A stretch of DNA of 64,000 nt from Allorhizobium sonneratiae (lineage in GTDB: Bacteria > Pseudomonadota > Alphaproteobacteria > Rhizobiales > Rhizobiaceae), in NCBI RefSeq assembly GCF_023700755.1, contig NZ_JAMKOJ010000003.1, forward strand, positions 372,001 through 436,000, in the 5' to 3' direction. Both the position numbers and the translations under genes were made by a program. The notes beneath the pieces were generated by a model, which was not told the origin of the DNA, ran no database searches, and was given only the letters and a program-made list of their open reading frames with translations. How positions within the stretch are numbered: position 1 is the first letter of the stretch; every line of letters starts with the position of its first letter. Positions 18,494-26,662 of this stretch are shown here, piece by piece.

Positions 18494-19324
18494 ATGACCA
18501 TGACTGAGACAAACGGTGCAGAAACTGTACTTGTCGACTTCGACAACGGCATTGCATTCGTAACCCTCAACCGTCCGGAAAAACGCAATGCGATGAGCCC
18601 GACGCTGAACAAACGTATGCTTGAAGTGCTGGACGATCTGGAAGGCGATGAGCGCTGCGGCGTTCTGGTGCTGCGCGGCGCGGGATCGTCCTGGTCTGCT
18701 GGCATGGACCTCAAGGAATATTTTCGGGATAATGATGGCAAGCCGCGTGATGCAACGCTGAAAAGCCGTCGCCAGTCCGGTGGATGGTGGCAGCGCCTGA
18801 TGTATTTTGAAAAGCCGACCATCGCCATGGTCAATGGCTGGTGCTTCGGCGGTGCTTTTACCCCGCTCGTCGCTTGCGATCTGGCAATTGCCGCCGATGA
18901 AGCAACCTTCGGGCTTTCGGAAATCAACTGGGGCATCCTGCCTGGCGGCAATGTCACCCGCGCCGTGGCGGAGGTGATGAACCATCGCGATTCGCTTTAT
19001 TACATCATGACCGGTGAAAATTTCGGCGGACAGAAAGCGCGCGACATGGGGCTGGTCAACGAATCTGTGCCGCTCGCCGATCTTGAAAACCGCGTTCGCG
19101 CCATTTGCGCCAGCCTGCTGGAGAAAAACCCGGTCACGCTCAAGGCCGCCAAGGACACGTTCAAGCGGGTGCGCAACATGCCCTGGGATCTGGCGGACGA
19201 TTACATCTATGCCAAGCTGGAACAGATGCTCTTCCTCGACAAGACTCGGGGCCGTGACGAGGGCCTGAAACAATTCCTTGACGAGAAGAGCTATCGTCCG
19301 GGGCTCGGTGCCTACAAGCGCTGA
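18494..19324 (+). CDS. p-hydroxycinnamoyl-CoA hydratase/lyase (HCHL)
   Basis: A crotonase-fold enzyme that hydrates feruloyl- or coumaroyl-CoA and splits it to vanillin or 4-hydroxybenzaldehyde plus acetyl-CoA. The 276-residue product follows the Pseudomonas HCHL pattern very closely as I recall it: AFVTLNRPEKRNAMSPTLN, SAGMDLKEYFR, KPTIAMVNGWCFGGAF, ATFGLSEINWGI, SLYYIMTGENFGGQKA, and the ending SYRPGLGAYKR. The active-site glutamate is in LSEINWG. AGGAGG lies eight bases before the ATG, 39 bases after the ligase gene. No aldehyde dehydrogenase follows; that step must be encoded elsewhere. Confidence 0.94.
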   Translation: MTMTETNGAETVLVDFDNGIAFVTLNRPEKRNAMSPTLNKRMLEVLDDLEGDERCGVLVLRGAGSSWSAGMDLKEYFRDNDGKPRDATLKSRRQSGGWWQRLMYFEKPTIAMVNGWCFGGAFTPLVACDLAIAADEATFGLSEINWGILPGGNVTRAVAEVMNHRDSLYYIMTGENFGGQKARDMGLVNESVPLADLENRVRAICASLLEKNPVTLKAAKDTFKRVRNMPWDLADDYIYAKLEQMLFLDKTRGRDEGLKQFLDEKSYRPGLGAYKR

Positions 19325-19619
19325 TAAAAACTCTTTTGCTGGCTTTTTCCGCCGTCGTGCCTCCGCACGGCGGCGGCATTCGGTCTATGACCGCAAACAG
19401 GGTTCGTATGACGGCTTGGATTGTTAGAAACGCAGCAACCGCTCTACCCATTTTCGGACAAGCACTGACGATCTGCTTTCGTCCGTCACAATAGGCTCAC
19501 AGGTTTTCCCATAGGGCAAATCTCTTCAGCGCATTTGCAGTTCACTGAGTGTCAAAACACTCCGGATGCGTATAACGAACACATAGGACAGGCAATAAGC
19601 AAACAATTACAAGGAAAAA
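19325..19619 (+). other. intergenic region between the lyase gene and tRNA-Val
   Basis: A GC-rich hairpin lies at about 19349-19375 (CCGCCGT with ACGGCGG). It has no T tract and may end the ligase-lyase transcript. Nothing else is recognisable. Confidence 0.4.
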
Positions 19620-19695
19620 TGGTGGGCGATGAGAGACTCGAACTCCCGACATCCTCGGTGTAAACGAGGCGCTCTACCAACTGAGCTAATCGCCC
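19620..19695 (-). tRNA. tRNA-Val (anticodon UAC)
   Basis: A complete 76-base cloverleaf on the minus strand: acceptor GGGCGAT/ATCGCCC, D-arm GCTCAGTTGGTAGAGC, anticodon stem CCTCG/CGAGG around TTTACAC (anticodon TAC), T-arm GGAGTTCGAGTCTC, and an encoded CCA end. Confidence 0.98.
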
Positions 19696-19735
19696 TTCGC
19701 GTTTTGCGGATCATGTCCGCCGCGTCGGTGGCTGT

Positions 19736-19764
19736 GATCTATGCGTTCGCGGAAAAAACCGCAA
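19736..19764 (-). promoter_or_regulatory. probable promoter of tRNA-Val
   Basis: On the minus strand TTGCGG (-35) and TAGATC (-10) are 17 bases apart, and the -10 ends about 40 bases before the tRNA. Spacing is ideal and the -10 is only a fair match. Confidence 0.45.
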
Positions 19765-19942
19765 GAGGGTTTTTTACATTTCTGTCGTTTTTTTCGCGTA
19801 GTCTTAGCAATTATCCGGGAAGTGATTGGAATGACTTCACCATTCCAACTTATGATTTTTCGGGAAAAATCAGCACCATGGATGGGTGTTCGCTCATCCC
19901 ACAAGAAAAATCGTTCTGTCACGATTTTGTCTTCAATGCTGC

Positions 19943-19971
19943 TTGACACCTCGTCAGGAACCTCTTAGACA
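19943..19971 (+). promoter_or_regulatory. probable promoter of the tRNA-Asp cluster
   Basis: A perfect -35 TTGACA and a weak -10 TAGACA are separated by 17 bases, 61 bases before the first tRNA-Asp. The three spacers between the copies lack such a box, so all four are probably one transcript. Confidence 0.6.
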
Positions 19972-20032
19972 GCCGCTCATCGAACGGCGGACGCGGTTCG
20001 GTGAGAGGGAAGCTAGGCTTCTTTCAGGGTTA

Positions 20033-20109
20033 GCGGGTGTAGCTCAGTCGGTTAGAGTGCCGGCCTGTCACGCCGGAGGTCGCGGGTTCGAGCCCCGTCA
20101 CTCGCGCCA
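20033..20109 (+). tRNA. tRNA-Asp (anticodon GUC), copy 1
   Basis: A 77-base cloverleaf with encoded CCA: anticodon loop CTGTCAC between CCGGC and GCCGG, and T-arm GGGTTCGAGCCCC. The upstream flank differs from those of the other copies. Confidence 0.98.
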
Positions 20110-20164
20110 TCCTGAAGATCTCACGATAAAGTGTCCAGGTTCGTCTGGTGTTGAGCCAGAATGC

Positions 20165-20241
20165 GCGGGTGTAGCTCAGTCGGTTAGAGTGCCGGCCTGT
20201 CACGCCGGAGGTCGCGGGTTCGAGCCCCGTCACTCGCGCCA
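20165..20241 (+). tRNA. tRNA-Asp (anticodon GUC), copy 2
   Basis: Identical in sequence to copy 1, including the encoded CCA, after a 55-base spacer. Confidence 0.98.
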
Positions 20242-20296
20242 TCCTGAAGATCTCACGATAAAGTGTCCAGGTTCGTCTGGTGTTGAGCCAGAATGC

Positions 20297-20373
20297 GCGG
20301 GTGTAGCTCAGTCGGTTAGAGTGCCGGCCTGTCACGCCGGAGGTCGCGGGTTCGAGCCCCGTCACTCGCGCCA
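20297..20373 (+). tRNA. tRNA-Asp (anticodon GUC), copy 3
   Basis: Identical to copies 1 and 2; the spacer before it repeats the preceding one. Confidence 0.98.
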
Positions 20374-20428
20374 TCCTGAAGATCTCACGATAAAGTGTCC
20401 AGGTTCGTCTGGTGTTGAGCCAGAATGC

Positions 20429-20505
20429 GCGGGTGTAGCTCAGTCGGTTAGAGTGCCGGCCTGTCACGCCGGAGGTCGCGGGTTCGAGCCCCGTCACTCG
20501 CGCCA
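20429..20505 (+). tRNA. tRNA-Asp (anticodon GUC), copy 4
   Basis: The last identical copy. The downstream flank (TTTCCTTCTCC) leaves the repeat immediately after CCA. Confidence 0.98.
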
Positions 20506-20750
20506 TTTCCTTCTCCTTACAGGTTTTATGTTCAGGCTTTGGACGGCTAAATTTTTGCTTCATACATATTCCATTTTGGTTTTCGGATGATTTCCGTTAA
20601 ACAATTTGTGTGCATGTGCGAATTGCCGAAACCGGGCTTGCGCTAGCGCCTTGGCTGCGCTAACCAACGGCTCGTTGCAACAGTCTTTTTGGCTTGTCGG
20701 TATCGTGCCGTGAACGTCGCCAGATGTTCTGACAAGCAGGGATGGATATG

Positions 20751-21116
20751 ATGACTGACCTTCTCAGTTCCTACCTTCCGATCGTGGTTTTTATCGCCAT
20801 TGCCTTGGTGATTGGTCTTGCCCTTCTGGCGGCGCCTTTCGCCCTCGCATTCAAGGCGCCCGATGCGGAAAAGCTCTCGTCTTTCGAATGCGGCTTCAAT
20901 GCATTCGACGATGCTCGCATGAAGTTCGATATCCGCTTTTATCTGGTGTCGATCCTCTTCATCATTTTTGACCTTGAGGTGGCATTCCTCTTTCCCTGGG
21001 CGATTTCCTTCGGTGCGATCGGCTGGTTCGGCTTCTGGTCGATGATGGTGTTCCTCGGTGTGTTGACCATCGGCTTTATCTATGAATGGAAGAAGGGGGC
21101 CCTGGAATGGGAGTGA
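20751..21116 (+). CDS. nuoA: NADH-quinone oxidoreductase subunit A
   Basis: A small membrane subunit of complex I next to the quinone cavity. The 121-residue product has three membrane spans and the signature [32 protein letters not shown], with the conserved cysteine in the first long loop. Three ATG codons compete (20742, 20748, 20751). AGGG at 20738-20741 is too close to the first, and the third gives the usual MTDLLSSY start. It is the first gene of the nuo operon and overlaps nuoB by ten bases. Confidence 0.95.
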   Translation: MTDLLSSYLPIVVFIAIALVIGLALLAAPFALAFKAPDAEKLSSFECGFNAFDDARMKFDIRFYLVSILFIIFDLEVAFLFPWAISFGAIGWFGFWSMMVFLGVLTIGFIYEWKKGALEWE

Positions 21117-21694
21117 GCCCGAACAACAATCAGACGCTGATTGCGCCGCAGCCGAAAGGGATCATCGATCCTGCAACCGGTAAGCCGGTCGGCAATGACA
21201 GCGCCTTTTTTGGTGAAATCAATAACGAGCTGGCCGACAAGGGTTTTCTCGTCACTTCGACCCAGGCGCTGATTACCTGGGCGCGCACTGGCTCTCTGAT
21301 GTGGATGCAGTTCGGTCTGGCCTGCTGCGCCGTCGAGGGTCTGATGCAGGCCTCAGGTCCGCGCTATGACATGGAGCGCTTCGGCGTTGCCCCGCGCGCC
21401 TCGCCGCGTCAGTCGGATGTGATGATTGTTGCCGGTACGCTGACGAACAAGATGGCGCCTGCGCTTCGCAAGGTCTATGACCAGATGCCGGAGCCGCGTT
21501 ACGTTATCTCCATGGGCTCCTGCGCCAATGGCGGTGGTTACTACCATTATTCCTACTCCGTCGTTCGCGGCTGTGATCGGGTTGTGCCTGTGGATATTTA
21601 TGTTCCGGGCTGTCCCCCCACGGCAGAGGCGCTGCTCTACGGCGTGCTTCTGCTTCAGAAGAAAATCCGCCGCACCGGCACAATCGAACGGTAA
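21107..21694 (+). CDS. nuoB: NADH-quinone oxidoreductase subunit B
   Basis: A peripheral-arm subunit that holds cluster N2, the last Fe-S centre before quinone. The 195-residue product shows the tandem-cysteine motif GLACCAVE, then [22 protein letters not shown] and [11 protein letters not shown], giving the four N2 ligands. A 40-residue N-terminal extension is usual in alphaproteobacteria. Its ATG lies within the end of nuoA, so translation is probably coupled. Confidence 0.98.
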   Translation: MGVSPNNNQTLIAPQPKGIIDPATGKPVGNDSAFFGEINNELADKGFLVTSTQALITWARTGSLMWMQFGLACCAVEGLMQASGPRYDMERFGVAPRASPRQSDVMIVAGTLTNKMAPALRKVYDQMPEPRYVISMGSCANGGGYYHYSYSVVRGCDRVVPVDIYVPGCPPTAEALLYGVLLLQKKIRRTGTIER

Positions 21695-21711
21695 GGCGAG
21701 GGGCTGACGAA

Positions 21712-22314
21712 ATGAGCGAATCCCTTCAGGAGCTGGCCTCCTATATCGCAGACAAGGCAGCTGGCCTCATCTCCGGCACGAAGCTTGAATTTGGTGAATT
21801 GACGGTTACGACCAGTGCCGAGCAGATTATGGCGCTCGTGACATTTCTGCGTGATGATGCCCGCTGTGGCTTCATCTCCATCATTGATGTCTGTGGTGTC
21901 GACTATCCGGCGCGTGCTGACCGCTTCGATGTGGTCTATCATTTGCTGTCGCCGAAACAGAATTGCCGTATTCGCGTCAAGCTGGCAACGAATGAGCATA
22001 AGGCGGTTCCGTCGATCTGTCCGATCTTTCCCGGCGCCGACTGGTTCGAGCGGGAAGCCTGGGATCTTTACGGCGTGATGTTCACCGGCCATCCGGATCT
22101 GCGCCGTCTGTTGACGGATTACGGTTTCGAAGGTCATCCGCTGCGCAAGGACTTCCCGATGACCGGTTTTGTTGAGGTTCGTTATGACGATACCGCCAAG
22201 CGGGTTGTTTATGAACCGGTGGAGCTGAAGCAGGAATTCCGCAATTTCGATTTTCTCTCGCCTTGGGAAGGCACGGATTACGTGCTGCCCGGCGACGAGA
22301 AAGCGGCGCAGTAA
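21712..22314 (+). CDS. nuoC: NADH-quinone oxidoreductase subunit C
   Basis: The 30-kDa peripheral subunit, here separate from NuoD (in E. coli the two are fused). The 200-residue product includes [20 protein letters not shown] and the family signature [20 protein letters not shown], followed by [12 protein letters not shown]. It is 17 bases downstream of nuoB. Confidence 0.98.
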   Translation: MSESLQELASYIADKAAGLISGTKLEFGELTVTTSAEQIMALVTFLRDDARCGFISIIDVCGVDYPARADRFDVVYHLLSPKQNCRIRVKLATNEHKAVPSICPIFPGADWFEREAWDLYGVMFTGHPDLRRLLTDYGFEGHPLRKDFPMTGFVEVRYDDTAKRVVYEPVELKQEFRNFDFLSPWEGTDYVLPGDEKAAQ

Positions 22315-22334
22315 AAGGAGCGGGACGTTAGATC

Positions 22335-23525
22335 ATGGCAGAACATTCCGTTCGCAATTTTACCATCAACTTCGGGCCGGAACATCCGTCCGCCCACGGC
22401 GTGCTGCGTCTGGTGCTTGAACTCGACGGCGAAATCGTCGAACGAGTTGATCCGCATATCGGTCTCTTGCATCGCGGCACGGAAAAGCTGATCGAGGCCA
22501 AGACCTATCTTCAGGCGCTGCCCTATTTTGACCGGCTGGATTACGTCTCGCCGATGAACCAGGAACATGCCTACTGTCTTGCCGTTGAAAAACTGCTCGG
22601 TCTGCAGATCCCGATCCGTGGGCAGCTCATTCGCGTGCTGTTTTCCGAAATCGGCCGTATCCTGTCGCATATCATGAACGTGACGACCCAGGCCATGGAC
22701 GTCGGTGCAATGACGCCGCCGGTCTGGGGCTTTGAGGAACGTGAAAAACTGATGGTGTTTTATGAGCGTGCATCGGGCGCGCGCATGCATGCGGCCTATT
22801 TCCGTCCCGGCGGCGTTCATCAGGATATCACGCCGGAACTGGTCGAAGATATCGGCAAGTGGTGCGATCCCTTTATCAAGGTCCTCGACGATATCGAAGG
22901 CCTTCTGACCGAAAACCGCATCTACAAGCAGCGTAACGTCGATATCGGCGTCGTCAGCCTTGAAGACGCATGGCGTTGGGGTTTCTCCGGCGTGATGGTG
23001 CGCGGTTCCGGAGCAGCTTGGGATCTGCGTCGTTCGCAGCCTTATGAATGCTATTCGGAGCTGGATTTCGATATTCCGGTTGGCAAGAATGGCGACTGCT
23101 ATGACCGCTACCTGATCCGCATGATGGAAATGCGCGAGTCGGTGAAGATCATGAAGCAATGCGTCAATCGTCTGCTGGGCGATGCCAGGACCGGGCCGGT
23201 TTCGGCACTCGACGGTAAGGTCGTGCCGCCGAAGCGCGGCGAGATGAAGCGGTCGATGGAAGCGCTCATTCACCACTTCAAACTCTACACCGAAGGCTAT
23301 CACGTTCCTGCCGGTGAAGTTTATGCGGCTGTCGAAGCACCCAAGGGTGAGTTCGGCGTCTATCTGGTATCGGATGGCTCCAACAAGCCGTATCGCTGCA
23401 AAATCCGGGCGCCGGGTTTCGTGCATCTTCAGGCGATGGACTTCCTGTCGCGCGGTCATCAGCTTGCCGATGTCACCGCCGTTCTGGGGTCGCTCGATAT
23501 CGTGTTTGGTGAGGTGGATCGCTGA
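22335..23525 (+). CDS. nuoD: NADH-quinone oxidoreductase subunit D
   Basis: The 49-kDa subunit lining the quinone site. The 396-residue product has [30 protein letters not shown], the quinone-binding [17 protein letters not shown] and the ending [19 protein letters not shown]. The stop TGA overlaps by one base the ATG of a 57-codon frame that fills the gap before nuoE. Confidence 0.98.
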   Translation: MAEHSVRNFTINFGPEHPSAHGVLRLVLELDGEIVERVDPHIGLLHRGTEKLIEAKTYLQALPYFDRLDYVSPMNQEHAYCLAVEKLLGLQIPIRGQLIRVLFSEIGRILSHIMNVTTQAMDVGAMTPPVWGFEEREKLMVFYERASGARMHAAYFRPGGVHQDITPELVEDIGKWCDPFIKVLDDIEGLLTENRIYKQRNVDIGVVSLEDAWRWGFSGVMVRGSGAAWDLRRSQPYECYSELDFDIPVGKNGDCYDRYLIRMMEMRESVKIMKQCVNRLLGDARTGPVSALDGKVVPPKRGEMKRSMEALIHHFKLYTEGYHVPAGEVYAAVEAPKGEFGVYLVSDGSNKPYRCKIRAPGFVHLQAMDFLSRGHQLADVTAVLGSLDIVFGEVDR

Positions 23526-23698
23526 TGAGGCATTTCTCTTGCCTTCCAATGATGCTGTCTGGCTGCGGATCGGATCGATCTGCAGACGGGGCGTTCGTAG
23601 AAGGGCAAGGCCTCAAGACAGCAGTCCTGAAAAAGACCGTATGGTCGCAAGGTACCGGGTCGCTTGATGGCCTCCTGTCACCTTCGGCCATCAATTGA
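23525..23698 (+). CDS. possible 57-residue protein between nuoD and nuoE
   Basis: The frame starts in a TGATG overlap with the nuoD stop and fills most of the 190-base gap before nuoE. It begins [17 protein letters not shown], which looks superficially like a lipoprotein leader with a lipobox-like LSGC. The rest (VEGQGLKTAVLKKTVWSQG) resembles nothing I know. Operon position and coupled start favour a gene. The absence of a ribosome site and of any recognised family argue against. It could equally be spacer sequence. Confidence 0.3.
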   Translation: MRHFSCLPMMLSGCGSDRSADGAFVEGQGLKTAVLKKTVWSQGTGSLDGLLSPSAIN

Positions 23699-23715
23699 GA
23701 TAGGCGTGAGGAAGC

Positions 23716-24393
23716 ATGTCCGTTCGTCGTTTAGCCGAAGATAAATTCCAGCCGGCTGGCTTTGCCTTTAACGAGGAAAATGCAGCCTGGGCTGAAGCCA
23801 CCATCCGCAAATATCCCGAGGGCCGTCAGCAGTCGGCAGTCATTCCGCTGCTCATGCGCGCGCAGGAACAGGATGGCTGGGTGACCAAGGCGGCGATCGA
23901 ATTCGTCGCGGAAAAGTTGGCTATGCCCTATATCCGCGTTCTGGAAGTTGCGACCTTCTACACGCAGTTTCAGCTGAAGCCGGTGGGCACCAGGGCGCAT
24001 ATCCAGGTTTGTGGCACTACGCCCTGCATGTTGCGTGGCGCCGAAGACCTGATGCATGTCTGCAAGAAAAAGATCAATGCTGAACCCTTCGAGACCAATG
24101 CCGACGGCACGCTCTCTTGGGAAGAGGTCGAATGTCAGGGCGCCTGCGTCAATGCGCCGATGGTCATCATTTTCAAGGATGCCTATGAGGACCTGACGCC
24201 GGAACGTATGGAAGAGATTATTGACGCCTTTGCCGCAGGTAAGGGTGACGAGATCAAGCCGGGTCCGCAGATCGACCGGGTGTTCTCTGCGCCGGAAGGG
24301 CAGCCGCTGACGTTGACGGAAGAGATCAGGCCGGTGCGTTGGGGCGAGGGCCAATCCGCCCAGTCTGCGGAAACCGAAAAGGCCAAGGGGTGA
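23716..24393 (+). CDS. nuoE: NADH-quinone oxidoreductase subunit E
   Basis: The 24-kDa [2Fe-2S] subunit (cluster N1a) of the NADH module. The 225-residue product carries ligands in VCGTTPC and in VECQGACVNAP, preceded by the thioredoxin-like VLEVATFYTQFQLKPVG. The C-terminal 55 residues are a low-complexity acidic/proline extension. The helix-hairpin-helix tail that some alphaproteobacterial NuoE proteins carry is encoded here by a separate gene after nuoF. Confidence 0.98.
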   Translation: MSVRRLAEDKFQPAGFAFNEENAAWAEATIRKYPEGRQQSAVIPLLMRAQEQDGWVTKAAIEFVAEKLAMPYIRVLEVATFYTQFQLKPVGTRAHIQVCGTTPCMLRGAEDLMHVCKKKINAEPFETNADGTLSWEEVECQGACVNAPMVIIFKDAYEDLTPERMEEIIDAFAAGKGDEIKPGPQIDRVFSAPEGQPLTLTEEIRPVRWGEGQSAQSAETEKAKG

Positions 24394-24396
24394 GAT

Positions 24397-25701
24397 ATGT
24401 TGCAGGATAAGGATCGCATTTTCACCAATATCTACGGTCTGAAGGATCAATCCCTGAAAGGCGCGATGAGTCGCGGCCACTGGGATGGAACCAAGCAGAT
24501 CCTCGAAATGGGCCGTGACTGGATCATCAACGAGATGAAAGCTTCCGGTCTTCGCGGTCGTGGTGGCGCGGGCTTCCCGACCGGCCTGAAATGGTCTTTC
24601 ATGCCGAAGGAGAGCGACGGACGTCCGCATTATCTCGTCGTCAATGCCGACGAATCGGAGCCTGGCACCTGCAAGGACCGCGATATCATGCGCCACGATC
24701 CGCATACGCTGATCGAGGGCTGCGTCATTGCCGGTTTCGCGATGGGTGCCCATACCGCCTATATCTATCTGCGCGGCGAATATATGCGCGAACGCGAGGC
24801 TTTGCAGGCAGCGGTTGACGCCTGCTATGAGGCCGGTCTGCTTGGCAAAAACAACAAGAATGGCTGGGATTTCGACGTCTATCTGCATCACGGCGCCGGT
24901 GCCTATATCTGTGGTGAAGAGACCGCGCTTCTTGAAAGCCTCGAAGGCAAGAAGGGTCAGCCGCGTCTGAAGCCGCCTTTCCCGGCCAATATGGGTCTTT
25001 ACGGTTGCCCGACCACGGTCAACAACGTCGAATCGATTGCGGTTGCGCCGACCATTTTGCGTCGCGGTGCAAGCTGGTTCTCATCGATTGGCCGTGCCAA
25101 CAATGTCGGCACCAAGCTGTTTATGGTCTCCGGTCATGTGAACAAGCCCTGCACCTTCGAAGAAGCCATGGGTCTCTCCTTCCGTGAACTGATCGAGCGT
25201 CATTGCGGCGGGATTCGCGGCGGCTGGGACAATCTTCTCGGCGTCATTCCCGGTGGTGCCTCCTGTCCCATTGTCAGGGGTGAAGACATGGCCGATGCGA
25301 TCATGGATTTCGACGGCATGCGTGAGGTGAAATCCTCCTTCGGCACCGGCGGCATGATCGTCATGGACAAGTCCACGGACGTCATTAAGGCCATCTGGCG
25401 CATCGCGGCCTTCTTCAAGCATGAAAGCTGTGGCCAGTGCACCCCATGCCGCGAAGGGACGGGCTGGATGATGCGCGTTCTTGGCCGCATGGTGAAGGGC
25501 CAGGCGCAGAAGCGTGAAATCGACATGCTGTTCCAGGTCACCAAGCAGATCGAAGGGCATACGATCTGTGCGCTTGGCGATGCTGCGGCATGGCCGGTCC
25601 AGGGTCTCATCCGCAATTTCCGCGCCGAAATCGAGGCGCGCATCGATCAGTATACGGCAAATTCCACGAGCGTCGGCGCGGTTCTGGACGCGGCTGAATA
25701 A
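24397..25701 (+). CDS. nuoF: NADH-quinone oxidoreductase subunit F
   Basis: The 51-kDa subunit that binds NADH and FMN and holds cluster N3. The 434-residue product has [18 protein letters not shown] (nucleotide site), [16 protein letters not shown], the FMN-site [11 protein letters not shown], and the 4Fe-4S motif [12 protein letters not shown] with the distant cysteine in GHTICALGD. It is four bases after nuoE. Confidence 0.99.
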   Translation: MLQDKDRIFTNIYGLKDQSLKGAMSRGHWDGTKQILEMGRDWIINEMKASGLRGRGGAGFPTGLKWSFMPKESDGRPHYLVVNADESEPGTCKDRDIMRHDPHTLIEGCVIAGFAMGAHTAYIYLRGEYMREREALQAAVDACYEAGLLGKNNKNGWDFDVYLHHGAGAYICGEETALLESLEGKKGQPRLKPPFPANMGLYGCPTTVNNVESIAVAPTILRRGASWFSSIGRANNVGTKLFMVSGHVNKPCTFEEAMGLSFRELIERHCGGIRGGWDNLLGVIPGGASCPIVRGEDMADAIMDFDGMREVKSSFGTGGMIVMDKSTDVIKAIWRIAAFFKHESCGQCTPCREGTGWMMRVLGRMVKGQAQKREIDMLFQVTKQIEGHTICALGDAAAWPVQGLIRNFRAEIEARIDQYTANSTSVGAVLDAAE

Positions 25702-25715
25702 GGGAAGGCAAGACA

Positions 25716-26372
25716 ATGGTGGATGCATCGGTCGACAAGGGTACAAAATCGGTCAATCCCATGGGTTTCGGATCACGTTCCGAAATCCTGAGTGCCGTGC
25801 CTGCCATGCCTTTGCATCCTCTTCTCGCTCATCCTGTTGCCGCATTTGCCGCTGCAACAGCCGTCGGTTTCGGCATGGCAACCCAGATGACAGGTGCCAT
25901 GTTCGGTACCTGGCAAGGCTTCATGGCTGCAAGTCATCTGCCCTCTAAAAGTCACAACAAGCAATCTGCCGCCCCCGTGGTGATTGTGGCTGAACCGAAA
26001 CGCTCGCCTGAGTATGACGTTGCGCCTGTCGCGATTTCTAAGGCCGATGGTGAGCCGCTTGCCAAACCTGCAGAAGATGCACCTGCGTTCAAGACCAAGT
26101 CTATAGGCCGGGAGAAAGTTGCTGTTGCGGGACGGAAAAAAACGACATCGACTGCACATGATCTCAAGTCTGCCGATGACCTGAAAAAAATTTCAGGTGT
26201 TGGGCCGAAAATGATGCAGATGCTCCAGGGCATGGGGGTAACCGGTTTTGCCGATATTGCTGCCTGGACCCAGGAGGATGCAAAGCGTATCGATGCCGAA
26301 CTGGGTTTGAATGGTCGTATCCTGCGCGATGACTGGATCGGCCAGGCAAAGAACTTGCTGGGACAGGCATAA
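25716..26372 (+). CDS. helix-hairpin-helix protein of the nuo operon
   Basis: The 218-residue product is not one of the 14 standard subunits. Residues about 30-70 are hydrophobic and glycine-rich (PVAAFAAATAVGFGMATQ), with a charged, proline-rich linker to about 145. The end is a helix-hairpin-helix domain: LKSADDLKKISGVGPKMMQ, then GVTGFADIAAWTQEDAKRID. The same domain is fused to NuoE in some alphaproteobacteria (from memory). With its place between nuoF and nuoG, this suggests an accessory role in the NADH module, not DNA work. It starts after AGGGAAGG, 14 bases past nuoF. Confidence 0.88.
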   Translation: MVDASVDKGTKSVNPMGFGSRSEILSAVPAMPLHPLLAHPVAAFAAATAVGFGMATQMTGAMFGTWQGFMAASHLPSKSHNKQSAAPVVIVAEPKRSPEYDVAPVAISKADGEPLAKPAEDAPAFKTKSIGREKVAVAGRKKTTSTAHDLKSADDLKKISGVGPKMMQMLQGMGVTGFADIAAWTQEDAKRIDAELGLNGRILRDDWIGQAKNLLGQA

Positions 26373-26662
26373 GGATGAAAACAGGCGATACGGGGTATTT
26401 GCACCCAGTTGCGCGCCTTGAACACTGACGCCGATCAAGGAAAGCGGTTTTTCATTGATCGGCGGATAAGAACTGACAAAGCGGGTATGGTTCTATCCGA
26501 ACCCGACAGGCTTAAAAGATTGGCCATTCTTTCGAGTTCCTGGTTTCCAGGTTGCAAGGAGAAGCAGGCCGTTGCAAAGAAAGACAACGCACGCGGAAGA
26601 TTTCTGATCTTCCTGCCAGCCGGATGCGGCGGCTGCGATGGACGTGAGACAGGAAGGCGAAT
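26373..26662 (+). other. 290-base spacer inside the nuo operon
   Basis: No supportable gene. A hairpin with nine-base arms (GCCGATCAA/TTGATCGGC) lies at about 26430-26464. A 62-codon frame from 26487 overlaps the nuoG start out of frame and looks random. A secondary promoter for nuoG-N is possible but not seen. Confidence 0.4.

Larger units (their letters stand above)
20033..20505 (+). repeat. four-fold 132-bp tandem repeat carrying tRNA-Asp
   Basis: Units start at 20033, 20165, 20297 and 20429. Each has the 77-base tRNA; the three 55-base spacers (beginning TCCTGAAGATCTCACGATAA) read identically. The sequence is unchanged across copies, so the array is recent or kept uniform by recombination. 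Confidence 0.95.

Noticed and set aside
19943..20505. Integrated element at the tRNA-Asp cluster
   Set aside because: Tandem tRNA genes are common integration sites, but there is no integrase gene, no partial tRNA copy at a distance and no change in gene content on either side.
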